64,000 nt of DNA from the NCBI GenBank assembly GCA_030431255.1, contig JAUIJL010000008.1, positions 298,139 to 362,138 of the forward strand, given 5' to 3'. The notes under the pieces are model-generated. The model had not been told where the DNA came from and searched no databases. It saw nothing but the letters and a program-made list of their open reading frames with translations. Below, in pieces: positions 24,798 through 32,077 of this stretch. The number at the start of each line of letters is the position of its first letter. The first letter of the stretch is position 1. Origin of the DNA: Thermoanaerobaculia bacterium (GTDB lineage: Bacteria; Acidobacteriota; Thermoanaerobaculia; Multivoradales; J023). The position numbers and the translations under genes are program-made.

Positions 24798-26032
24798 GCG
24801 ACTACGCCGCGGTGGCCGCGGTCACGGAGACCTTGCGCTTCCTGCTTCTGAAGGCGGCGGAAGACGCCCAAATCAACGGCATCGAGATCACCGTGGGCCG
24901 GCCCAAGGACTCGAAAAACGGTGATCCCAATCGACCGCGCATCAACATTTATCTCTATCAGGTGGAGCCCAACGCGAGCTTTCGCAATGCTTCCTCCCCC
25001 ACCCGCGACGCCGCCGGCAGCTTGTACCAGAAACCCCAAGCACCGCTGAATCTCCACTATTTGATGAGTTTCTACGGCGAGGAGCCGAAACCCCAGCTGC
25101 TGCTCGGTTTGACCGCGGTGACTCTGAAGGCCTTTCCCTTCCTCACCCCACAGCTCATCGGCGAGGCCATGGCGGCGTTGCCGTCGGGCACGCCGAAGTC
25201 GGTGGCGGCATCGGGTTTGGGCGATCAATCCGTGGACATTCGGGTGTCGCCGCACAAGATTAGCCTGGACGAAATGTCGAAGTTTTGGACGAGCTTCTTT
25301 CAGGTGCCTTACACCCTATCCATGGCCTACGACGTGTCCGTGGTGCTGCTCGACGCCCAGCTCACGCCCGCGACCCCGCTGCCGGTGAAACCCGGCGGTG
25401 CCTCCCACCCCACCGCTCCGGCCAGTTTGCCGACGGTGTCGAAGGTGGTGCTGGTGGATCCGTATTTCGAGCCGGGCAAGACGTTCGAGATCCACGGCAC
25501 CCTTCTGCCCTTGAGCGAGGGGTTGGTACAGGTGGGCGACGAAGAGCCGGTGTCGGTCGACAGCGCGCCCGGCGGCCAGGTGATGACCGTGCCCGTGCCG
25601 GCGGTGTCGGGCTCGTTCGGGGTCCGTGTCGGCCGCAAGATGCGGCTGGGATCCGGCCCGCGGAATGTGTTGCAAGCCGCCTCGCCCAATCCGTTGGTGG
25701 TCAAGCCGGTGGTCGACGCCGGCAGCATCCGGGTCAAGCGCACCAAGCCGCCGACCCTAAGCCTGAAGTTGGACCCGCCGGTGGTCGCGGGGCAAAGCTT
25801 GAGCCTGTTGCTCAACGAGCTGGATCCCGCGGCCGGCACCACACCGAACGCCTATCGCTTCGAGTCCACCGACTCCGGAGATCGGGTGAGCTTCGCGATC
25901 CCCGGTGTGGCGGCGGGCTCCTATCTCGTGCAAGCCCAGGTCGACGGCCAAGCGAGCCGGCTCGATACCGATGCCAACGGCACCTATTCGAGCCCGTCGG
26001 TCACCCTGAAGAAAGGAACCGGCCATGGCTGA
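24794..26032 (+). CDS. DUF4255 / Pvc16-type cap (terminator) protein
   Basis: 412 residues, ATGA overlap with the previous gene. The N-terminal DUF4255 domain (about 1-190) has the family pattern: VTETLRFLL, ITVGRPKD, PRINIYLYQVEPNASFRN, LNLHYLMSFYG, KISLDEMSKFWTSFFQVPYTLS. In PVC/Afp this protein caps the distal end of tube and sheath. The C-terminal half (about 205-410) adds Ig-like beta domains (VLVDPYFEPGKTFEIHG; SFAIPGVAAGSYLVQAQVDG), common in long Pvc16 homologues and probably exposed at the particle top. Confidence 0.92.
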   Translation: MSDYAAVAAVTETLRFLLLKAAEDAQINGIEITVGRPKDSKNGDPNRPRINIYLYQVEPNASFRNASSPTRDAAGSLYQKPQAPLNLHYLMSFYGEEPKPQLLLGLTAVTLKAFPFLTPQLIGEAMAALPSGTPKSVAASGLGDQSVDIRVSPHKISLDEMSKFWTSFFQVPYTLSMAYDVSVVLLDAQLTPATPLPVKPGGASHPTAPASLPTVSKVVLVDPYFEPGKTFEIHGTLLPLSEGLVQVGDEEPVSVDSAPGGQVMTVPVPAVSGSFGVRVGRKMRLGSGPRNVLQAASPNPLVVKPVVDAGSIRVKRTKPPTLSLKLDPPVVAGQSLSLLLNELDPAAGTTPNAYRFESTDSGDRVSFAIPGVAAGSYLVQAQVDGQASRLDTDANGTYSSPSVTLKKGTGHG

Positions 26033-28184
26033 GCCCGTCACTGAGCCTGTCATTGAGCAGCACACCGTGGCCGAAGGCATGGGAGCCACCTGGGCGCAGC
26101 ACAACCAAGAGCGGTTGGGTCGTGAGCTGGAGCGGCTGCGCGAGCTGCTCGAAGGCTTTTCGCAATCCCGCCGCGGGCGGTCGCGGGCCGGCTCGAAAAA
26201 ACCCTCGAAAGCCAAGACGTCCACCGGCGCCGACCAGCAGCCCCACCCCGGCGCGGAGCCGGCCACCAGCCTCGACTATCTGTGCGCCGGCTTCGAGCTC
26301 TCCGGCTTCGAGCGTGACGTGCTCTTGTTGTGCGCCGGGGTCGAGCTGGACGGTCCGCTGGCGGAGCTGGTGGCGGAAGCCCAGGGCGGCGGCTCCGGGC
26401 GGGTCACCATCTCGTTGGCCCTGGCGGCCCTACCCAACGCCCATTGGGAGGCCTTTTCGCCCGGCGCTCCCCTGCGCTATTGGCGTCTGCTGCATTTGCA
26501 ACCGGGCCCCGGCTTGACCCACAGCCCGCTACAAATCGACGAGATGCCGCTGCACTTTCTCACCGGCCTGGATCCCCATGACGACCAGCTGATCGAGCAT
26601 ATGCGGTTCCTGCCGCCCCGTCCGGCGCCCGCGCCGAGCCATCAGCGCCTCGCCGAGCGTTTGGTGTCGGCATGGCGTTTCAGCTTCGACCAACACGGCC
26701 TATTGGCGGCGGCCCCGACCTTCGAGCTTTTCGGCCCCGATGCCCGCAGCCGGCACGATGTGGCCGCCGCCGTGGCCCACGAGCTGCGGCTGGCCATGGA
26801 TTCCATGGTAGTGGACGAATGGCTGGGGTCGTTTTCCGAGCTCGAATCGAATCTCAGGGCTTGGCGGCGGCTGGCGCGGCTGAGCCCGCGCATGTTGTTG
26901 CTCGAGCTGCATGGGGAATTCGAAGGCCCCGGCGACGGTCGGGCGCGGATCCTGCGCCGGGCGTTGGACGAGCTGGACGCCCTGGTGGTGCTTTCCAGCC
27001 GGGATCGCCTGCCGTCGGGTTTTCGACCCCAATTGGCGGAGGCGATCGCCAAGCCGTCGGCCCGGGAGCAGCAAGTGCTGTGGCGGCAAGGTTTGAGCGC
27101 GGAGACCCGGGAGCCGGGGGCCGAGTCCGCTTTCGAGGTTGATGAGACCTTTGAGCGGGCCCTTGAGCCGGCGCTCGAAGCGCTGGTCTCCCAATTCGAT
27201 CTCGACGCTGCGACCATCGCCTCGGTGGCGGACTCAGCCCTCGGATTCTTCGCCGCCGAGCAAGGTCGGAAAACCCGGGAAGACCGCGAACGGAATCGCC
27301 GTGAAGACCCGGCCGACGGGGCCAAAGCCCTCGGTCGCTGGCTGTGGCGGGGCTGCCGAAGCGCAAGCCGTCGTGGTTTGGACGAGCTGGCCCAACGGAT
27401 CGACGCCCGCAGCTCGTGGTCGGAGCTGGTGCTGCCGGAGGCGACCCTCGACAAGCTGCGGACCATTGCCGCCCAGGTGTCGCAGCGCTATCGGGTTCAC
27501 GAGCATTGGGGCATGACCGGCAGCGGCCGTGGCCTGGGTATTTCCGCCCTCTTTCACGGCGCCAGCGGCACCGGCAAAACCATGGCCGCGGAGGTGCTGG
27601 CCAACGAGCTCGAGCTGGAGCTCTACCGCATTGATTTGGCCTCGGTGATCAGCAAATACATCGGCGAAACCGAGAAGAACCTGCGACGGATTTTCTACGC
27701 CGCCGAGAGCAGCGGCGCGATTTTGCTCTTCGACGAGGCGGACGCCCTCTTCGGCCGCCGCTCCGAGGTGAAGGACAGCCGAGATCGCCACGCCAACGTG
27801 GAGATCAGCTATTTGCTCCAGCGGGTGGAGACCTACCGCGGGCTGTCGATTCTGACCACCAACCTGCGCGACGCCCTCGATGCCGCGTTTCTGCGTCGGC
27901 TGCGGTTCGTGGTCGAGCTGCCGTTTCCCGATCGCGAGCAGCGGGCGCGGCTGTGGCAGCAGGTCTTTCCCGCCACCACGCCCGTGGGACGGCTGGATAT
28001 CGATCGCTTGGCGGCGTTGTCGTTGGCGGGTGGCAATATTCGCAACATTTCTTTGAACGCGGCCTTTCTCGCCGCGTCGAACGGCAAACGAGTCGCCATG
28101 AAACACGTCCGTGAAGCGGTGCGTCAGGAGTTCGCCAAGCTCGGCCGACCCCTCTCCGCCGCCGACCTGGGGGAACGCCCGTGA
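26025..28184 (+). CDS. eCIS AAA+ ATPase (Pvc15-like)
   Basis: 719 residues. The C-terminal AAA+ domain has Walker A GASGTGKT near 512, Walker B ILLFDEADALFG near 565, and arginine-finger region AFLRRLRFVVELPFP. The N-terminal about 440 residues are helical, with a conserved LDYLCAGFELSGFERDVLLLC segment. Such ATPases are a core eCIS component, needed for assembly or cargo loading and absent from the mature particle in studied systems. It overlaps the cap gene by 8 bp and the next gene by ATGA. Confidence 0.95.
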   Translation: MAEPVTEPVIEQHTVAEGMGATWAQHNQERLGRELERLRELLEGFSQSRRGRSRAGSKKPSKAKTSTGADQQPHPGAEPATSLDYLCAGFELSGFERDVLLLCAGVELDGPLAELVAEAQGGGSGRVTISLALAALPNAHWEAFSPGAPLRYWRLLHLQPGPGLTHSPLQIDEMPLHFLTGLDPHDDQLIEHMRFLPPRPAPAPSHQRLAERLVSAWRFSFDQHGLLAAAPTFELFGPDARSRHDVAAAVAHELRLAMDSMVVDEWLGSFSELESNLRAWRRLARLSPRMLLLELHGEFEGPGDGRARILRRALDELDALVVLSSRDRLPSGFRPQLAEAIAKPSAREQQVLWRQGLSAETREPGAESAFEVDETFERALEPALEALVSQFDLDAATIASVADSALGFFAAEQGRKTREDRERNRREDPADGAKALGRWLWRGCRSASRRGLDELAQRIDARSSWSELVLPEATLDKLRTIAAQVSQRYRVHEHWGMTGSGRGLGISALFHGASGTGKTMAAEVLANELELELYRIDLASVISKYIGETEKNLRRIFYAAESSGAILLFDEADALFGRRSEVKDSRDRHANVEISYLLQRVETYRGLSILTTNLRDALDAAFLRRLRFVVELPFPDREQRARLWQQVFPATTPVGRLDIDRLAALSLAGGNIRNISLNAAFLAASNGKRVAMKHVREAVRQEFAKLGRPLSAADLGERP

Positions 28185-28519
28185 AATCGACACCGCCACG
28201 CCTCGACATCCACCTGCAAGAGGTGGCCTTGCGGGGATTCGAGCACATCGATCCGGATCAGCTGATGGCCGACATCGAGAGCCGGCTGCACCGGTGGATC
28301 CACCGCTACGGCCTGCCCGCGTCATTGGGCGCGGGCCGAATGCGCTCGATTCCCGAGCTGCGGGTCGAGGTCGCGCCGGATGCGCCCCTTGAGCAGCTGG
28401 TGACCTCCGCGGCGCGCGCCCTTTGGTTGCAGAGCTCGGCGCGCGCCCACGACGAGCCCGTGCACGAGGGCTCGGCGGCGCTCGACGGTGGCTGGTGGCC
28501 GCGGAGGTCGTCGCCATGA
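28181..28519 (+). CDS. Small eCIS-associated protein
   Basis: 112 residues between ATGA overlaps on both sides, so its translation is coupled to the ATPase and the next gene. Pattern: LDIHLQEVALRGF, then an amphipathic helix, then LRVEVAPDAPLEQLVTSAARALW. Small proteins of this pattern occur after the ATPase in other eCIS loci, as I recall. The first half slightly resembles the start of CIS tape-measure proteins, but it is far too short for that role alone. Function unknown. Confidence 0.65.
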   Translation: MKSTPPRLDIHLQEVALRGFEHIDPDQLMADIESRLHRWIHRYGLPASLGAGRMRSIPELRVEVAPDAPLEQLVTSAARALWLQSSARAHDEPVHEGSAALDGGWWPRRSSP

Positions 28520-29160
28520 GCACTCCTCCGGGAACGATCAAATTGCTCAGCGGCGCTCTGGTGACCGTGGATCAGGGCTCGAAGTACCAGAGCATCGCGT
28601 TCCAATTCAATCCCACGACCCTGCGTCGCAACCTGCAATCCAATACCGTCGGCGCCACCCAAGGAGACCGATCCCAGGCGGTGCGCTTCAGCGGCGCGGC
28701 TGCGGAGACGTTTTCCCTCGACGCCCGATTCGACGCCACCAGCGCCCTCGACAAGCAGGATTCCACCGCCGAGCAATACGGCATCTATCCCCAGCTGTCG
28801 GCCCTGGCGCTTTTGGCCTACCCCTCCACCCAGACGGTGGAGTCGAGCCAGAGCATGCTCGACCAAGGGGATATCGAGGTGCTGCCCTTGATCGCGCCGC
28901 GGACCCTATTCGTCTGGGGACCGCAGCGGGTGCTGCCTGTGCGCCTCTCCCAATTCACGGTTCAGGAACAATTTTTTTCCAACAACTTAAATCCGATCCG
29001 AGCCACGGTGACCCTCGAGCTGCGGGTGCTGACCTACAGCGATGTGGCGCCGAGCAATCCGGACTATCACCTCTTCATGGTCTACCAGCAGGGTCTCGAG
29101 AAGTTGGCCCAGCTGGTGCCCACCGGCGCCGATATCGGCGTCTCCGCCGGCCAATTCTGA
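28516..29160 (+). CDS. Baseplate/hub adaptor (Pvc7-like N-terminal type)
   Basis: 214 residues from the ATG at 28516 (ATGA overlap); the frame is open upstream but that part is shadow. The family pattern is IAFQFNPTTLRRNL, an AETFSLDARFDATSALD-like segment, YGIYPQLSALALLAYP, VWGPQRVLPVRLSQFTVQEQFFSNNLNPIRATVTLELRVL. In Afp/PVC this region is followed in the same chain by a LysM-like domain; here that domain is encoded by the next gene, 16 bp away. It is predicted to join the hub and inner baseplate. Confidence 0.82.
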   Translation: MSTPPGTIKLLSGALVTVDQGSKYQSIAFQFNPTTLRRNLQSNTVGATQGDRSQAVRFSGAAAETFSLDARFDATSALDKQDSTAEQYGIYPQLSALALLAYPSTQTVESSQSMLDQGDIEVLPLIAPRTLFVWGPQRVLPVRLSQFTVQEQFFSNNLNPIRATVTLELRVLTYSDVAPSNPDYHLFMVYQQGLEKLAQLVPTGADIGVSAGQF

Positions 29161-29176
29161 GCGTGGAGCCTCGAGC

Positions 29177-29479
29177 ATGACCTATACCTCATCCGTTCCC
29201 AGCCGCTACGCGGGTTTGCCCCATTTGGTGTACCAACCGCCCACCGGGCAGCCGATCGTCTACCTGGCTCGACGCCTGGTGCCCGAAGCTTCCCAGCTGC
29301 CGGTGCTCCGCTTCTCCGAGGTCGAGCCCGGCCAAGTGGATCGCCTCGACCTGTTCACCGCCGAGTCCTTGGGACCCCCACAGCTGTTCTGGCGTATCGC
29401 CGATGCCAACAACGCCGTCGATCCCTTCAGTCTGGTGACCGACACCGGCCGAAAGCTGTCGATTCCGAAGGCGACATGA
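29177..29479 (+). CDS. LysM-like / gp53-like baseplate protein
   Basis: 100 residues from ATG 29177. The second half, VDRLDLFTAESLGPPQLFWRIADANNAVDPF, ends in LSIP. This is the phage tail-X/LysM-like pattern found in gp53-type baseplate proteins of contractile machines. It probably clamps wedges to the hub. It ends in an ATGA overlap with the hub gene. Confidence 0.8.
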   Translation: MTYTSSVPSRYAGLPHLVYQPPTGQPIVYLARRLVPEASQLPVLRFSEVEPGQVDRLDLFTAESLGPPQLFWRIADANNAVDPFSLVTDTGRKLSIPKAT

Positions 29480-30642
29480 GCATCAAGAGCCTCAGCCTCA
29501 GCTTGAAGATCGGGCCGTCGATTCCGATGCCGCAGCCGCAGCTCGCGGAGGCGTTGCAGGCGGTGCAGGTGACCCAAAAGGACGAATCCCCGTCCGGCTT
29601 CCAGCTCACGTTCCACACCGAGCAATCGAGCCTCGGCGGGGGCAATTACGCGGTGGTGAAGAATCCGCTGTTGATGCCGTTCAATCGGGTTTTCTTGTCG
29701 GTGACCGTCAACGGGATCGAGGTGCCGTTGATCGACGGCTTCATCACCCATCAGCAATTCATGCCCAGCGGCCATCCCACGGGTTCGAGCTTCGTGGTCA
29801 CCGGTGAGGATCTGAGCGTCAAAATGGACATGATCCAATTTTCGCTCGAATATCCCGCGGCCGGCGACGCGGCCATCGCCCTGGCAGTGCTGGCGAAATA
29901 CGCCCTCTTCGGGGTCAAACCCGACGTCCAGCCGACGGTCGGAGATTTGATCCCCTTCGGCTATGTGCCGCAGCAGAACTGCACCGACTTGGAATATCTG
30001 AAACAGCTGGCCCAACAGAACGGAAACTACTTCTATCTCACCCCGATCAGCGGCGATTCCACCTTCACCAGCAGCGCCTATTGGGGACCGCCGGTCTTGA
30101 GCGGTCCCACCCAGCCGACCCTCAACGTCAACACCGGCCCTTCCACCAACGTCGAGTCGATTCAATTTTCCTACAACTCCTTGGCTCCGACCTTCGTCTA
30201 CGGCTATGTCATGGAGACGGCGGTGGATCCCTACTTGCCCGTGCCCGTGGTGACCCTGGGCAGCACGCGGAGCCCGGATCTCTCCACCGATCCCGCCCTC
30301 CAGGTGAGCAAGCTGCCGAGCTTCTCGGTCAAGGAAATGCTGTGGCAAGACCAGGGCATGAACCCGGTGAAATCGTTGGCCACGGCCCAGGGCATCACGG
30401 ATCTCTCCACCGACGAGGTGGTCACCGCCCAGGGGGAGCTTTCCGTGACCCGTTACGGCGCCGTGCTCACCGCTCCCGGCCTGGTCGGCGCTCGGGGGGC
30501 GGGTGAGCCCTACGACGGCATTTATTACGTCAAGAGCGTGACCCACCAAATCGATCTACGAACCGGGCAGTGGAATTACCGGCAGAGCTTCGTGCTGACC
30601 CGCGAAGGCACGGGTTCCACCACCCAAACGCTTCCGGCATGA
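29476..30642 (+). CDS. gpD/Pvc8-like baseplate hub protein
   Basis: 388 residues. The pattern of phage late control D / VgrG N-terminal hub domains is visible: a beta-rich N-terminus, GFQLTFHTEQSS, VPLIDGFITHQQFMPS, SSFVVTGEDLSVKMDM, CTDLEYLKQLAQQNGNYFYL, VTHQIDLRTGQWNYRQSFVLTREG. It would form the trimeric hub between tube and spike. The spike gene follows separately 15 bp later, rather than being fused as in VgrG. Confidence 0.92.
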   Translation: MSIKSLSLSLKIGPSIPMPQPQLAEALQAVQVTQKDESPSGFQLTFHTEQSSLGGGNYAVVKNPLLMPFNRVFLSVTVNGIEVPLIDGFITHQQFMPSGHPTGSSFVVTGEDLSVKMDMIQFSLEYPAAGDAAIALAVLAKYALFGVKPDVQPTVGDLIPFGYVPQQNCTDLEYLKQLAQQNGNYFYLTPISGDSTFTSSAYWGPPVLSGPTQPTLNVNTGPSTNVESIQFSYNSLAPTFVYGYVMETAVDPYLPVPVVTLGSTRSPDLSTDPALQVSKLPSFSVKEMLWQDQGMNPVKSLATAQGITDLSTDEVVTAQGELSVTRYGAVLTAPGLVGARGAGEPYDGIYYVKSVTHQIDLRTGQWNYRQSFVLTREGTGSTTQTLPA

Positions 30643-30657
30643 GGATCGGTTGACACC

Positions 30658-31638
30658 ATGAGCGATTCTTCATCAGGCAACGGCGGCGGAAGCAGTGGCG
30701 GTGGCGGTGGCGGCTGCAATTGCCCCTCACCGGCCCCGCGCAATCAATTCTTCGGCAAATACCGCGGCACGGTGGTCGACAACATCGATCCCGAGGGGAT
30801 GGGGCGCATCTTGCCTTTCGTGCCGGCTTTTTCCGGCTCCAAGCTCAATTGGGCGTTGCCGTGTGTGCCCTATGCCGGGCCGGAGGTGGGTTTTTTCGCC
30901 ATTCCACCCATTTCGGCCAACGTCTGGATCGAATTCGAAGGCGGCGACCCGAACTATCCCATTTGGACGGGTTGCTTCTGGGAGAAGCTGGAGATTCCCC
31001 TGGCCTTGGAGCTGAGCCCGGAAGACCCCTCGTTGATCAAAGTGTTCCGGAGCGATTTCTGCACCCTTTATTTCAACGATACCCCGGAGGTCGGCGGCAT
31101 CGTCATGGAGGTGATGGATCCGGCGGTGGCCTTGCCGGTGACCATGGCGTTCAACTCAGCCGGGGTGGAAATCAACTGCGGAACCGCGTCGGTGGTGATC
31201 AGTCCCGAGAGCGGCATTGCCGCGGAGATGGCGGAATCCTTGGTCACTATCAACGAGGCGGCGATCGCCGCCGCGAGCACCGAAGTCAGCGTCACCGCCA
31301 ACACCAGCGTCGAAGGCGCGGTGGAGGTCACCGGCAATACCGATATCACCGGCACGGTGCAGATCAACGGGGCCACCACCGTCGAAGGCGCCATGGCGAT
31401 CACCGGCGAGACCAATATCGGCGCCGCCCTGACGGTGGAAGGGGACGCCAATGTGGCCGGCGCGGCGACCATGGAAGGTGAGACCAATGTGCTCGGTGCC
31501 CTGACCGTGGAAGGAGAAACGAATATCACTCCCGAGCTGACGGTGGAAGGCGATGCCAATGTGCTCGGCGCTGTGACGGTGGAGGGAGACGAAGCGGTGG
31601 CCGGGCTGATCGAAGGAGTGATCGTTCCGCCCTTCTGA
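30658..31638 (+). CDS. Central spike protein with OB fold and repetitive beta-helix tip
   Basis: 326 residues. A Ser/Gly/Cys N-terminus (GGGGGGCNC) leads to an OB-fold domain of the gp5/gpV type (about 30-130: GKYRGTVVDNIDPEGMGRI, VWIEFEGGDPNYPIWTGCFW). From about 200 to 315 the chain becomes a 12-residue repeat (for example LTVEGDANVAGA, ATMEGETNVLGA, LTVEGETNITPE, VTVEGDEAVAGL), expected to form a trimeric beta-helix needle. No PAAR gene was found, so this needle is probably the membrane-piercing tip. Confidence 0.92.
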   Translation: MSDSSSGNGGGSSGGGGGGCNCPSPAPRNQFFGKYRGTVVDNIDPEGMGRILPFVPAFSGSKLNWALPCVPYAGPEVGFFAIPPISANVWIEFEGGDPNYPIWTGCFWEKLEIPLALELSPEDPSLIKVFRSDFCTLYFNDTPEVGGIVMEVMDPAVALPVTMAFNSAGVEINCGTASVVISPESGIAAEMAESLVTINEAAIAAASTEVSVTANTSVEGAVEVTGNTDITGTVQINGATTVEGAMAITGETNIGAALTVEGDANVAGAATMEGETNVLGALTVEGETNITPELTVEGDANVLGAVTVEGDEAVAGLIEGVIVPPF

Positions 31639-31699
31639 GGCGGCCAGTGGAGCTTGAGCAGAGCCGAGAACGAGCGAACGAAAGTCATCGGAGGAACCC

Positions 31700-32074
31700 A
31701 TGGCCCAGGTGCCGGATCCCAATATCAGCTTCCCGATCGAGGTCGACGCCAACGGTCAAGTCGCTTGGGTCGATCAGCCGAAGAATATCGATCAGCTGAT
31801 CGCCCAGCTTTTGGTGCTGTCTCCCGGGGATCGGGTCAATCAGCCGACCCTCGGCTGTGGCTTGAAACGCCTGGTCTTCGACGCCAACGGCCCGGAGCTT
31901 CAAGCCGCGACCCAATTCCTCATCCAGGGCAGCTTGCAGGAATGGCTCGGGTCGCTGATCGTGGTGCAGTCGGTGGTGGTGGATCACGATGACAGCGAGC
32001 TGCTGATCACCGTGACCTACACCGTCAAACAGACCGGGCGAACCCAGGTCAAAACCTACACCCATTCCATTTAG
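31700..32074 (+). CDS. gp25-like baseplate wedge protein
   Basis: 124 residues, ATG 31700 with a GGAGG ribosome binding site. The pattern ISFPIEVDANGQVAW, IDQLIAQLLVLSPGDRVNQPTLGCGLKRLVFDAN, and a strand-rich end VTVTYTVKQTGR identifies the GPW/gp25 family. gp25 is the sheath-nucleating part of the baseplate. It is 3 bp upstream of the first wedge protein gene. Confidence 0.95.
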   Translation: MAQVPDPNISFPIEVDANGQVAWVDQPKNIDQLIAQLLVLSPGDRVNQPTLGCGLKRLVFDANGPELQAATQFLIQGSLQEWLGSLIVVQSVVVDHDDSELLITVTYTVKQTGRTQVKTYTHSI

Positions 32075-32077
32075 ATC

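Noticed and set aside
30643..32074. Possible separate PAAR gene between spike and gp25
   Set aside because: No open frame with start signal and PAAR pattern exists in the 61-bp gap; the spike's own beta-helix continues to its stop.
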